The notes beneath the pieces were generated by a model. That model ran no database searches. It saw only the letters and a program-made list of their open reading frames with translations, and was not told where the DNA came from. A program made the translations under genes and the position numbers. Positions 1 through 8,497 of a stretch of 64,000 bases of DNA are shown piece by piece. Position 1 is the stretch's first letter. The number at the start of each line of letters is the position of its first letter. The stretch lies in assembly GCA_021414025.1 (NCBI GenBank), contig JAIOPG010000008.1:62001-126000 (forward strand). The letters run 5' to 3'. The DNA is from Planctomycetota bacterium (GTDB taxonomy: Bacteria > Planctomycetota > Phycisphaerae > Phycisphaerales > SM1A02).

Positions 1-1
1 C

Positions 2-2209
2 GAGTCCGCCCTCGAGAGCATCGCCAACCTGAAGCAGCGCGTGAAGCTCGCTCCCACCGAGTCTTCGCAACGCGCGGCTTCCGACGAGTTGTTGCGAGTG
101 AGCCGCGGACTTCTTTCCGCCAACAAGAATGATCCACGCTGGCCCATCTGGCTGGCGGACCATGCCGAGGCGTGCTTCACCATCGCGATGCCCGCCGGCG
201 ACGATGTGGACCGGGTGATCTTCGGACTTGCCGGGCCGGAGGCGCGACGCCGCGTGCGCGACCTGTCGCGCGAAATGCTGCTGGCGGCGGAGGACGCCGA
301 GGCGTCGGCGCAGCAGTCGATCGCCCGCCAGGGCCCCGATCGCCCCTCGGCGCAACTGGTCGCCCAGCTCGAGCAGGTCGAGCGCTCGCGGCGCATTCCC
401 CTGCTGCGATCGCTGGCGGAGATCCTGAACACCGAGACCGCCGAGTACGACGCGCAGAAGCGCCGGGCCATGGCCGAGTCGGCGCTGGCACGACTCGACG
501 CGCTGGTGACCGAGCTGGACGACCGCACCGCAAGCATCGTGAGCCGCTACGCCGGGCTGGCCGCGGCGCGCATGGGCGACGAGCAGCGCGCCAATCAGTA
601 CCTCTCGCTCGCGCGGCAGAAGGCCGGCGATGACGAGGCCCTGCTCACACTGGCGGACCTCGCCTCGCTCCGCGCCGCGGGACTGTTGCGCGGACCGAGC
701 CCCGCCGCCGATGCCGCCGTCATCCTCGAGGGCACGGGCTCGCTGTCGCGGCAGTTGGCGATCGCCGAACTTGAGTGTCGCTTGCGGAAGCAAGCGCTCG
801 GCGAGCTTGGTGCCGAGCCGCAGTCGACGCAGCGCCCCTGGTCGGCGCCGCTGGGCGACGTCATCCGGCGCAGCGCTCCCAAGGACATCTCCGCGACGCG
901 CGACGCGGTGCTGGGGCGCCTCGCGGCGATTGAGCGCGACGGCACGCCCCTGCCGGAGCGCGATCCCGTCTGCGTGATCGCTTCCGCCGACCAGGCGATC
1001 GACCGCGGCGAAGCCACGCTGGACCGGGCCAACGCGCTGGAATCGCTGAGCAACGATCCCGTCGTGCTGAATTCGCTGCAGGCCGCGGCGCTGCGAACGC
1101 TGGCACGCATGGATCTGGCCGCCGAGCATTGGAGCGACGCCGCGGATCGTTCCATTCGCCTGGCCAAGGAGCATGAGGATGACGCGGCGAGCCCGGCGGC
1201 GATCGCGCTGGCGATCCGCGTGAGCCGCGAGCTCGATCGCGGCGCCGACGGACAGGATCCGGTGGCGCGAAAGAGACTCGAGAAGGCTGTGCAGATCGGC
1301 GCCTCCAAATTTTCCGACCATCCGGAGTTCGGGCTCTGGCAGTTGGAGCGGAAGGTGCTGGCGACGGAGGCTCTTGCGGATCAGCGCGAATGCGAACTGG
1401 AGAATGCGTCCCCCACCGCGCCGCTTCCGACGAACTCAGCGGCGACGGCCGAGTTGCAGGAGCGACTGGCTGCGGCCGAGGCGTGGATCCAGGCCGAGCA
1501 GGGCCACTACCAGGCGGCGCTGGATTGCCTTGCCCGCGGCAGCGGAGCCGCGCTGGGTCCGACCGCGTCGGCGCGGAGACTCTCGGCGAAAATTTCTGCG
1601 ACCGCGGCGCTGGCGAAGGACCTCGCCAACGATCCGGAGCTGCTCGCGGCCAATCAGAAGAACCCCTCGCTGGTCGCGGGTCTCACCGCGCGGAAATTGC
1701 ACGCGCTGATGCCGGCAAACCGATGGCCCGCCTCCCTGCCCTCGCCAGACGCAAGTCTCTCGACTTCAGCGCGGTCGCTCATGCAGATGCTCTCGATGAG
1801 CAACTCCACCGACGCGGTCGCCTGGCTCGACCTCGCGGATCTGCTGCGCTTCGCCGGCGAGTTCGAGAAGGCGCAGAGCGCCTACGAGAAGTCGCTGGCT
1901 CTGAAGGCCAACTCACGCGAGGCGCTACTGGGCAAGGCCGAGTGCCTGGTCGCCAAGCGCGACGAAGCGTCGATGGGTGCGGCCATGTCCATCTACAAGC
2001 AACTGCTCGCCGGCCGCGAGTACGAGCCGGATGCGGCGCAGCGCGACCCGGCGTGGTGGCTCTGCCAGCTTCGCCAACTAGAGATTCTCCGCGCCGCCAA
2101 CCGCTGGGATGAGCGGGCGTCACTGCGGCTGGCGCGGTTAAAGGCGCTGGATGCGTCATTCGGCTCCGCGGAGTGCGCCGCGGCGTTCGCGAAGCTGAGC
2201 AATTCCTGA
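2..2209 (+). CDS. TPR-containing protein, 5' end outside the window
   Basis: The reading frame is open from the first bases, so the true start lies upstream. A GTG at 41 is only an internal candidate. What is visible is about 735 residues rich in Ala, Leu and Arg that form paired helices. The C-terminal part (from about position 1800) has clear tetratricopeptide spacing, with segments such as AFEKAQSAYEKSLALK-type helices followed by a second repeat around 1920-2020. No signal peptide, catalytic motif or transmembrane segment is seen in the visible part. TPR solenoids are protein-interaction scaffolds; the upstream missing portion could hold a catalytic or membrane domain. The gene converges with the minus-strand nucleosidase gene, 49 bases away. 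No terminator hairpin is obvious between them. Confidence 0.7.
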   Translation, partial: ESALESIANLKQRVKLAPTESSQRAASDELLRVSRGLLSANKNDPRWPIWLADHAEACFTIAMPAGDDVDRVIFGLAGPEARRRVRDLSREMLLAAEDAEASAQQSIARQGPDRPSAQLVAQLEQVERSRRIPLLRSLAEILNTETAEYDAQKRRAMAESALARLDALVTELDDRTASIVSRYAGLAAARMGDEQRANQYLSLARQKAGDDEALLTLADLASLRAAGLLRGPSPAADAAVILEGTGSLSRQLAIAELECRLRKQALGELGAEPQSTQRPWSAPLGDVIRRSAPKDISATRDAVLGRLAAIERDGTPLPERDPVCVIASADQAIDRGEATLDRANALESLSNDPVVLNSLQAAALRTLARMDLAAEHWSDAADRSIRLAKEHEDDAASPAAIALAIRVSRELDRGADGQDPVARKRLEKAVQIGASKFSDHPEFGLWQLERKVLATEALADQRECELENASPTAPLPTNSAATAELQERLAAAEAWIQAEQGHYQAALDCLARGSGAALGPTASARRLSAKISATAALAKDLANDPELLAANQKNPSLVAGLTARKLHALMPANRWPASLPSPDASLSTSARSLMQMLSMSNSTDAVAWLDLADLLRFAGEFEKAQSAYEKSLALKANSREALLGKAECLVAKRDEASMGAAMSIYKQLLAGREYEPDAAQRDPAWWLCQLRQLEILRAANRWDERASLRLARLKALDASFGSAECAAAFAKLSNS

Positions 2210-2258
2210 GCGTTCAAATTGTAAAACGGGTCACAGGGCCGGAGACGCGACCACTACG

Positions 2259-2894
2259 TTACGCGCTCGCAAGAATCGAATCGATGTGAGCGCCAAGCCT
2301 GCCGAGCGCGGCGAACGCCTTGGCGGCATCCCACTTTTGATGCGGCCGCTCGCCCGTGGTGTTGCTGATGGCGCGAATCTCCGTCCCGGGAATTCCAAAC
2401 TTGTTCGCCGCATGCGCCACCGCCGCCCCCTCCATCGCCTCGGCCATCGCGCCGGTTCTTCGGGCGACCTCGCTCGCGAATGCATCGGTCCCGCTGCACG
2501 TCGCCACCGTCGCGATGGCTCCGCTGCGAGTTCCCGCCGGCGCCAGTCGGTCGAGCGAACGAGCGGTCGGAACGATGTTTCCCGCAAAATCTCCAAGCGA
2601 CCATCCCAACTTCCGCATGTCGCCGAAGCCCTCGGGAAGTTGGATGCCCTCCTCGGCGTAGACGCACTCGGTGGCCAGCACCAAGTCGCCGATCGAGAGA
2701 TTCGATCCCGGCAGCGAGCCGGCGATGCCCGCGCTGAGCACCGCGTCCACTCTGCCGTGCAAGTGAAGATGCTCCGCGACGGTCAGCGCCGCGTTCACGC
2801 GTCCGAGACCCGAGACCGCCACCGTGGCACGGCGGCAGGAAAGCGCGTTCGCTTCTTTCTCGGTCGCCACGACGATCAGCAGCCGCATGCTCAT
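2259..2894 (-). CDS. mqnB: Futalosine hydrolase-like nucleosidase (phosphorylase superfamily)
   Basis: This 211-residue protein starts with MSMRLLIVVATEKEANAL, the first strand of the PNP/MTAN nucleosidase fold. It has VSGLGRVNAAL, then SAGIAGSLPG, AMEGAAVAHAANKFGIP and EIRAISNTTGERPHQKW. The Met-Glu pair in AMEGAAVA is the nucleoside-binding signature of the superfamily. The combination EIRAISN with a downstream K-W and a GIQLPEGF segment is typical of futalosine hydrolase, which splits futalosine to hypoxanthine and dehypoxanthine futalosine in menaquinone synthesis. The start codon overlaps the hisS stop as ATGA, so translation is probably coupled. No other mqn gene is in the window. An MTA/SAH nucleosidase activity is the main alternative. 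Confidence 0.72.
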   Translation of the reverse strand: MSMRLLIVVATEKEANALSCRRATVAVSGLGRVNAALTVAEHLHLHGRVDAVLSAGIAGSLPGSNLSIGDLVLATECVYAEEGIQLPEGFGDMRKLGWSLGDFAGNIVPTARSLDRLAPAGTRSGAIATVATCSGTDAFASEVARRTGAMAEAMEGAAVAHAANKFGIPGTEIRAISNTTGERPHQKWDAAKAFAALGRLGAHIDSILASA

Positions 2895-4246
2895 CCGTTC
2901 TTGCCGGAGGTCGCGGCCGAGGCGTTCCCGCATGGAGCGCAAAGCGCCGCGGCGACCTCCTTCAGCGGCACGACGCGCTGTCCGCCGCCGTCGAGATCCT
3001 TGATGGCCACGGCGCCTTCGGCCAGCTCCGATCCCAGGATCACAGCGCGCTTGGCGCGGCACTTGCCCGCTTCGCTGAGCAGCTTGCCGATGTTCTTCGT
3101 GGCTTTCCAAGAGTAGCGCACGTGCAGCCCTTCACGCCGAAGCCGCATGGCGAGCCTGGGCATTTCGATTTCAGACGCTTCGCTGCCATCGGAAATCAGG
3201 AAGACATCGGGCCGAGGCATCAGCTCGTGACCGTCCTTGGGAAGCAATCCCTTGTCCGCCAGCACCAGGCCGAGCACGACATCACCCATTCCGAAACCCA
3301 TGGCCGGCATCTTCGGTCCGCCGAACATTTCGACGAGGCCGTCATAGCGCCCGCCGCCGGCGATCGCCCGCTCCTTGCCTGCCGCCTCGTGCACCTCGAA
3401 GACCGTGCCGGTGTAGTAGGCGAGTCCGCGCACGATGCCGAAGTCCCACTGGCACCACTCGGCGAGGCCCATCGCGTTCAGCTTCAGCGCCAACTCGATC
3501 AGCGGCGCCAGCAGATCCGCGGCCACTCCCAGCTCGGCGGCGATCTCAGTGAGGCACTTGGTCATCGGAAATTTCTTCGAGCCCAACGCGGCGAATTTTT
3601 TCTGCGCCGCCTCGTCGAGCCCCAGCTTCACGGCCCGTGACTGGAATTCCTCAGGCGTCAGCTTCTCGCGGCGGTCGAGCAATTCGAAAGCTTCTCCGAT
3701 GCGGTCCGCAGCCACACCGGCCGCCGTCAGCACGGCCGCCGACGCTCCGCGGTGCGCCATGCGGAACTGCACATCCGATGGCTTCAGACCCAGCCGCTCC
3801 AGAGCCAGCGCGGCGCAAGCGATCACATCGCTATCGGCCGCCGCGCCCTCGCTGCCCAGCAGGTCGACATTCCACTGCACAAACTCGCGCAACCGCCCGC
3901 GCTGCGGCCGCTCGGCGCGGAAGTGCAGCGGAATGGCGAACCACTTGGTCGGGACCGTCAGCGAGCCCGCCCGCGCCGCCGCCATCCGTGCCAGCGTGGG
4001 CGTGAATTCAGGTCGCAGCGCGTAGTCGTCCTCGCCGCCCGCGCGGCGAAATGAAAAGAGTTCGCTGACAATTCCCGGCCCGCTCTTGGCGGTGTAGAGC
4101 GCGAGATGCTCGAAGGTCGGCCCCTCGATCTCGTCGTAGCCGCAGTCGACGCTGGCCTTGCGCCAAATATTTTCAACGTGGCGACGCACCGCCATGTCGG
4201 CGGGATAGAAGTCGCGGGTTCCCTTTGGGCTTTGAAAGGCGGCCAT
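2891..4246 (-). CDS. hisS: Histidine--tRNA ligase
   Basis: A 451-residue class II aminoacyl-tRNA synthetase that charges tRNA-His in the cytoplasm. The N-terminus has the family PKGTRDFYP segment, then ALRPEFTPTLARM (motif 2 region). RGLAYYTGTVFEVH is the histidine-specific HisA-type motif, and AIAGGGRYDGLVEMFGG lies before the C-terminal anticodon-binding domain (about residues 345-440, with GLHVRYSWKATKNIGKLL). Length is normal for the family. The stop overlaps the downstream nucleosidase start by ATGA. The upstream neighbour, a zinc-ribbon membrane protein, ends 24 bases before this start, so hisS is probably read from an upstream promoter. The start-codon region is nearly identical to that of the upstream neighbour (see the repeat entries). 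Confidence 0.95.
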   Translation of the reverse strand: MAAFQSPKGTRDFYPADMAVRRHVENIWRKASVDCGYDEIEGPTFEHLALYTAKSGPGIVSELFSFRRAGGEDDYALRPEFTPTLARMAAARAGSLTVPTKWFAIPLHFRAERPQRGRLREFVQWNVDLLGSEGAAADSDVIACAALALERLGLKPSDVQFRMAHRGASAAVLTAAGVAADRIGEAFELLDRREKLTPEEFQSRAVKLGLDEAAQKKFAALGSKKFPMTKCLTEIAAELGVAADLLAPLIELALKLNAMGLAEWCQWDFGIVRGLAYYTGTVFEVHEAAGKERAIAGGGRYDGLVEMFGGPKMPAMGFGMGDVVLGLVLADKGLLPKDGHELMPRPDVFLISDGSEASEIEMPRLAMRLRREGLHVRYSWKATKNIGKLLSEAGKCRAKRAVILGSELAEGAVAIKDLDGGGQRVVPLKEVAAALCAPCGNASAATSGKNG

Positions 4247-4258
4247 GGCGGGATGGTA
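4236..4258 (-). repeat. 23-base direct repeat, copy 1, spanning the hisS start codon
   Basis: A 23-base stretch over the translation start of hisS is repeated perfectly at 5169-5191 over the start of the upstream membrane-protein gene. On the coding strand it begins with TACCATCCCGCC and contains ATGGCCGCC. Both proteins therefore begin MAA. The match extends a few bases further with one mismatch. Confidence 0.85.
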
Positions 4259-4270
4259 GAGAATCCTCGA

Positions 4271-5179
4271 TCAGCCGTGCAGGAACTTCCAGATCGCGTG
4301 GTTGAGGAGCCGCAATTGCGGCAAGGTCACGGGCGCCATCAGCATCAGGAACGGAATGATCCACAAGAGAAATCCCCATTTGTTCCAGCGATGAGCCCTG
4401 AAACATTGACTCCGCGCAGGATGGATTACGAACGGCTGCGCCTCAACCAGGCCGCACTCGGGGCATGTCGTGGCCGCCGGCGTCATCAAGCGATATCCGC
4501 ATCGCACGCACCAGCGTTCAGTGACTGGCCCTGCAATGAGAGGAATTGACCGCGTCAGGATGTGGGCGGCGATGAGCGCCTGCATCACCAGAATCGACCA
4601 CCCATTCAACTGATAAGGGAGTTCCCCCGTCCCGATGTCCAACGCCACGCGCGGGACATCGATGCGGAGGAACACCTCCCAGATAATGTTCGCGACAACA
4701 ATCGCGATGGCAAGGCCAAGCGTTGACTTCCACCATGTGCTGACCAACAGGCTGCGCCGACGCGCTACGCCTAATTCGCGCCAGGACCCCGACCAGCCCA
4801 CGCAGCGCATCAAGCACACGGCGACGAACAGCACCGCGCCTTGAATCACAAGCCACACGACGACGAAAAGGAGCTGGATGTCCCAAGGAATTCTCTGAAG
4901 CATGGCCACGATCGGTAGCGTCACATTGCGATAAGAGATGGTCCGAGTCCAAGAAGTCATTTGAGCCGTTGGACACCAATCCCGCAGCACATTGATCAAG
5001 GATTCAGGCAAGTTTCGGCCAACCCAGATTCCCACACCAAATGACCACACCAATGCCGGCACGCTGTAGAAAGCCGCAGCGATCGCGACCGCACCCGGCG
5101 CCTTGGTGAAAGCGCGTCTCAGTCGGTCGGTATTGGCCGCAAAGAAGTGCACGCGCTTGGACTGTTGCAAGGCGGCCAT
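4271..5179 (-). CDS. Multi-pass membrane protein with C-terminal zinc ribbon, paralogue 1
   Basis: A 302-residue integral membrane protein of unknown function. Hydrophobic segments occur at about residues 25-45, 85-110, 130-155 and 180-200. A ribbon follows, CVRCGYRLMTPAATTCPECG, and then one more hydrophobic segment (FLLWIIPFLMLMAPVTL) near the C-terminus. Four cysteines in the spacing CxxC-x11-CxxC are expected to bind one zinc. It is a tandem paralogue of the protein at 5242-6102, with the same order of segments and the shared RWNKW and LMLMAP motifs. I chose the ATG at 5179 because it matches the paralogue in length and because the frame upstream lacks membrane-protein character. The first 16 residues have no counterpart in the paralogue. 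Confidence 0.75.
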   Translation of the reverse strand: MAALQQSKRVHFFAANTDRLRRAFTKAPGAVAIAAAFYSVPALVWSFGVGIWVGRNLPESLINVLRDWCPTAQMTSWTRTISYRNVTLPIVAMLQRIPWDIQLLFVVVWLVIQGAVLFVAVCLMRCVGWSGSWRELGVARRRSLLVSTWWKSTLGLAIAIVVANIIWEVFLRIDVPRVALDIGTGELPYQLNGWSILVMQALIAAHILTRSIPLIAGPVTERWCVRCGYRLMTPAATTCPECGLVEAQPFVIHPARSQCFRAHRWNKWGFLLWIIPFLMLMAPVTLPQLRLLNHAIWKFLHG

Positions 5180-5191
5180 GGCGGGATGGTA
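5169..5191 (-). repeat. 23-base direct repeat, copy 2, spanning the membrane-protein start codon
   Basis: This is the second copy of the block at 4236-4258, with identical sequence over all 23 bases. It covers the translation start of the zinc-ribbon protein gene and the first three codons. The two copies are about 930 bases apart in the same orientation. Confidence 0.85.
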
Positions 5192-5241
5192 AAGGAATCC
5201 GCCGCGCGCGGAAGTGTCCGCTGGCACCGCGGCCATTCGCG

Positions 5242-6102
5242 TCAGAAGAGCCTGGACACGACGCGGAATAGCGCCGGCATCTGCGGCAAGATCACTGGCG
5301 CCATCAGCATCAGCAGTGGCACGAGCGACAAGAGCAAGACCCACTTGTTCCAGCGGCGATCCGCAAAGATGCGAGACCATGCAACGCGCGCCGTGAATGG
5401 CCACTCCTCGGTAAGGCCACACTCAGGACAGGTCATTGCGACCGGTTGCGTCAAGCTATATCTGCATCGCATGCATTTGCGACCGGCCTCCTTCCTCGAA
5501 CCACGAATCAGCCGGGTCAGGACATGGGTGGTGAAAAGAAAAGTGATCACCGGAATCGCGAGCCGATTGAGCCAATACGGAATCGAACTGAAATCCAGCA
5601 AGACATGAGAGCCAAAATATTCAAAATCCATCAAAATGCGATCCCCTTCCCCCGCTTGCATGATGCGGAAGAAAAACAACCAGACCAACCCCACGACGGG
5701 CAATGTGGCAATAAGGCAAAGCGAAGACATCCACCACGCTCGCAGCCTCAGGTCGCGACGACCCGTCGAATCAAAATCCCGCCAGTTCTCCGGCCAACCG
5801 AAACAGCGGATCCAATACGCTGCGAGGAACAAACACAGTGCCTGCATGACAAACGTTGCGCCCGCCCAGAGCACGATGTGCGCATAATGAAGCGCGTCAA
5901 CAAGGATCGGCTCCGGCCGCATGTTTACTTCCTCGTGCCTATAAGATTGGTCACGCGGCACCCAACCCTGCAGCATTTCAAAGAGTGACGCCGGCAATTG
6001 CCCGCCGATCCAAATGGCAAGATCGCAGGCGAGTTCCGCAGCGACGCAGGCGGCCATAACAATCAGGGCCACTCCGAACGTCTTGGCGAACGATCGCCTC
6101 AC
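5242..6102 (-). CDS. Multi-pass membrane protein with C-terminal zinc ribbon, paralogue 2
   Basis: A 286-residue membrane protein. It has a first hydrophobic helix at about residues 8-30, three further segments in the middle, the ribbon CMRCRYSLTQPVAMTCPECG at about 225-245 and a final hydrophobic segment LLLSLVPLLMLMAPVIL. It aligns along its length with the downstream neighbour at 4271-5179, so the two arose by tandem duplication. The start overlaps the stop of the upstream gene as ATGA, which fixes the start. The ribbon presumably faces the cytoplasm and could bind zinc or another protein. No enzymatic motif is present. Similar ribbons occur in four other proteins in this window. Confidence 0.8.
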   Translation of the reverse strand: MRRSFAKTFGVALIVMAACVAAELACDLAIWIGGQLPASLFEMLQGWVPRDQSYRHEEVNMRPEPILVDALHYAHIVLWAGATFVMQALCLFLAAYWIRCFGWPENWRDFDSTGRRDLRLRAWWMSSLCLIATLPVVGLVWLFFFRIMQAGEGDRILMDFEYFGSHVLLDFSSIPYWLNRLAIPVITFLFTTHVLTRLIRGSRKEAGRKCMRCRYSLTQPVAMTCPECGLTEEWPFTARVAWSRIFADRRWNKWVLLLSLVPLLMLMAPVILPQMPALFRVVSRLF

Positions 6103-6713
6103 GCCGAGCGGAATTCCTTCGGCACATCACCCTCGCGCATCGATCGCAGGAAAATCACCGCGGGCAGACCCGCGAGCATCCAGCACACGATGCTGTCGAT
6201 CATCAGCACCTGGGTCCATGACCCGGGCATGTAGAGAAAGTTCCACGAAACAAGGTGCGTTCCAATGGTCATGAAGGCGACCGCCGCGACCAGCACCATG
6301 AACCGTCGAAAAATCCCGTGGCCTGAGCCGCCCAGCCCGATCAACGCCGCGAGCGACGCAGTGGCGAACAGCTCAATGAGAAATCCGCGCACGAAAACGG
6401 TTGGATCGGCCGGATCCGCGCCTTCCTTGTGGTAGAGCACCATGAAGAAGGGACCCTTTTTATACGCGGCCATGGCCGCAGTCATCGCCGCGTCCTTTTC
6501 TGCCGCAGTCGCGTTCGCGGGCGCCGCCGGAAATCCCGGATACATGATCGCTCCGTCTTTCTTCGTGCTCGATTCGATCGCCGCCACGAATGGCTCCGGC
6601 GCCGTGATGGTCGTGATCGCCCCGCCCCAGATGTTGCCGCCCCACGCCGCCGCGCCCCAGCAAAATGCCAGGAAAGTTCCTGCCAGGCACACCAGCAAAT
6701 ATCGAATCACCAT
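6099..6713 (-). CDS. Predicted four-helix membrane protein, unknown function
   Basis: A 204-residue protein with an N-terminal hydrophobic helix (about residues 4-25), an extracytoplasmic loop of about 85 residues rich in Ala and Lys, then three hydrophobic segments (about 110-130, 138-160 and 170-190). The C-terminus is short and charged. No conserved motif was recognised. It overlaps the end of the mutase gene by 7 bases and its stop overlaps the start of the next gene by 4, so it sits inside a tightly coupled run. Membership of the run does not by itself link it to the mutase. Confidence 0.65.
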   Translation of the reverse strand: MVIRYLLVCLAGTFLAFCWGAAAWGGNIWGGAITTITAPEPFVAAIESSTKKDGAIMYPGFPAAPANATAAEKDAAMTAAMAAYKKGPFFMVLYHKEGADPADPTVFVRGFLIELFATASLAALIGLGGSGHGIFRRFMVLVAAVAFMTIGTHLVSWNFLYMPGSWTQVLMIDSIVCWMLAGLPAVIFLRSMREGDVPKEFRSA

Positions 6714-8401
6714 TCGGGTCCGCCCGCGTAGCGGCCATAGACATCGGCCATGGCCTGCACCATTTCGCCAAGCGTGCAGCGATCCAGCGAAGCCTCGACC
6801 AGCGCCGGCATCACATTTGCGCCCTTGCGAGCCGCCTCGCGAATTCCATCCAAGCCTTTCTTTGCCAGGCCCGCGTCGCGCTCCTTGCGGAACTTCGCCA
6901 GCCGATCGTTCTGCTCCGACTCCACCTCATGCGGAATCTGCAGAATTTCCATCTGCCGATCCTCGTTGCCATCGGTGTAGGCGTTCACGCCCACGATCAC
7001 GCGGTCGCCCGCCTCCATCTCCTGGCCGAAGCGGTAGCTGGCCTCGGCGATCTGCCGGCGGAAATATCCCTTGTGGATGCCGGAGACCACGCCGCCCATG
7101 TCGTCAATCTCCTTGATGTAGTCGTTGGCGTCGCTCTCCATGCGGTCGGTGAGCGCCTCCACGAACCAGCTTCCGCCCAGCGGATCCACCGTCCGGTGCA
7201 CGCCGGTTTCATGGGCAAGGATCTGCTGCGTGCGCAGCGCCACCCGCACCGCCGTTTCGGTCGGCAGGCCGAGCGTCTCATCCATGCTGTCGGTGTGCAG
7301 ACTCTGGCAGCCGCCCAGCACTCCGGCCAGCGCCTGATAGGCGACGCGCACGATGTTGTTCATCGGCTGCTGCTCGGTGAGCGAGCAACCCGCGGTCTGC
7401 ACGTGCGTGCGCATGAGCCAGCTTCGCTCCTGCTTGGCGCCGAAGCGGAAGCGCATGGCATTTGCCCAGATGCGCCGCGCCGCTCGCAGCTTGCAGATCT
7501 CCTCGAAGAATTCGTTGTGGCTGTTGAAGAAGAAACTCAGCCGCGATGCGAAGGAATCCACGTCCAGCCCGCGCTTCAGGCAGGCCTCGACGTACTCCAT
7601 GCCGTCGCGCAGCGTGAAGGCCAGCTCCTGCGTCGCCGTCGAACCCGACTCGCGGATGTGGTAGCCGCTGATCGAAACGGAATTCCATTTCGGCGTGTGC
7701 TGCGCCGCGAATTCGATCGTGTCCACCACCAGCTTCACGCTGGCCTCGGGCGGATAGATGAACTCATTCTGGCTGTGGAACTCCTTGAGCACGTCGTTCT
7801 GCAGCGTGCCGCCAAGCGTGTCCCAGGGAATGCCGCGTTGCTTGGCCATGGCCAGATACATCGCCCAGATTACGCAGGCCGGGCCGTTGATGGTCTGGCT
7901 CACGGTGACCTCGCCAACGGGAATGTCGGCGTAGAGACGGTGCATGTCATCGATGGTGCAGATGGCGACGCCGCAGCGCCCCACTTCGCCCGCGGCCAGC
8001 GGATCGTCGGAATCGCGTCCCATCAGGGTCGGCAAATCAAACGCCGTCGAGAGTCCGGTGTTGGCCTTGGTTCCCTTGGCGTTGTCCAGCAGATATTTGA
8101 ATCGCTTGTTGGTGTCGTCGGCGCTGCCGAAGCCCGCGAACTGCCGCATGGTCCAGAGGCGGTTGCGGTACATCGTCTCGTGTACGCCGCGCGTGAAAGG
8201 AAATTTCCCCGGCTCGGCGATGCGAGCGTGGGGCTTGGCGGGATCCTTCGGGTCGGTCGTGGGAACCTGCGGCCCGTAGCGCTGCTCGAGCTCGTAGCCC
8301 GAGAGCGTGACCGCTTCATGGTTCACTTTCCCGGCTTCGACCGCGCCTGGCGTCTTCGAGGTTTCAGCATGACTGGTGGTTTTGGATTTCAGTGAAGACA
8401 T
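6707..8401 (-). CDS. icmA: B12-dependent acyl-CoA mutase large subunit, isobutyryl-CoA mutase-like
   Basis: A 564-residue protein covering only the substrate-binding TIM-barrel part of the methylmalonyl-CoA mutase family. The B12-binding domain is absent, as in IcmA-type two-subunit enzymes. Family landmarks are RLWTMRQFAGFG (about 81-92), GLSTAFDLPTLMGRDSD, GTLQNDVLKEF, SISGYHIRESG and DPLGGSWFVE. The two residues that set substrate in this family can be read directly. The tyrosine of methylmalonyl-CoA mutase (Y89) is F88 here, and the arginine (R207) is Q211 in EFHSQNEFIYPP. Phe plus Gln is the isobutyryl-CoA mutase pair, predicting interconversion of isobutyryl-CoA and n-butyryl-CoA. The small B12-binding subunit is not in this window. 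The ATG at 8401 has an AAAGG-type ribosome binding site just upstream. Confidence 0.82.
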   Translation of the reverse strand: MSSLKSKTTSHAETSKTPGAVEAGKVNHEAVTLSGYELEQRYGPQVPTTDPKDPAKPHARIAEPGKFPFTRGVHETMYRNRLWTMRQFAGFGSADDTNKRFKYLLDNAKGTKANTGLSTAFDLPTLMGRDSDDPLAAGEVGRCGVAICTIDDMHRLYADIPVGEVTVSQTINGPACVIWAMYLAMAKQRGIPWDTLGGTLQNDVLKEFHSQNEFIYPPEASVKLVVDTIEFAAQHTPKWNSVSISGYHIRESGSTATQELAFTLRDGMEYVEACLKRGLDVDSFASRLSFFFNSHNEFFEEICKLRAARRIWANAMRFRFGAKQERSWLMRTHVQTAGCSLTEQQPMNNIVRVAYQALAGVLGGCQSLHTDSMDETLGLPTETAVRVALRTQQILAHETGVHRTVDPLGGSWFVEALTDRMESDANDYIKEIDDMGGVVSGIHKGYFRRQIAEASYRFGQEMEAGDRVIVGVNAYTDGNEDRQMEILQIPHEVESEQNDRLAKFRKERDAGLAKKGLDGIREAARKGANVMPALVEASLDRCTLGEMVQAMADVYGRYAGGPEW

Positions 8402-8497
8402 GAGGTCCTTTCGTGCGCCAGCCTGTGGCCGCGACTTCCGAAGCATGATAGGGAATTTCGCTTCCTGATCGAAGTCGCGGCTAGCATTCCAGTCCTG

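Noticed and set aside
8402-8497. Possible cobalamin riboswitch before the mutase gene.
   Set aside because: The 96-base divergent gap lacks the B12 box and is too short.
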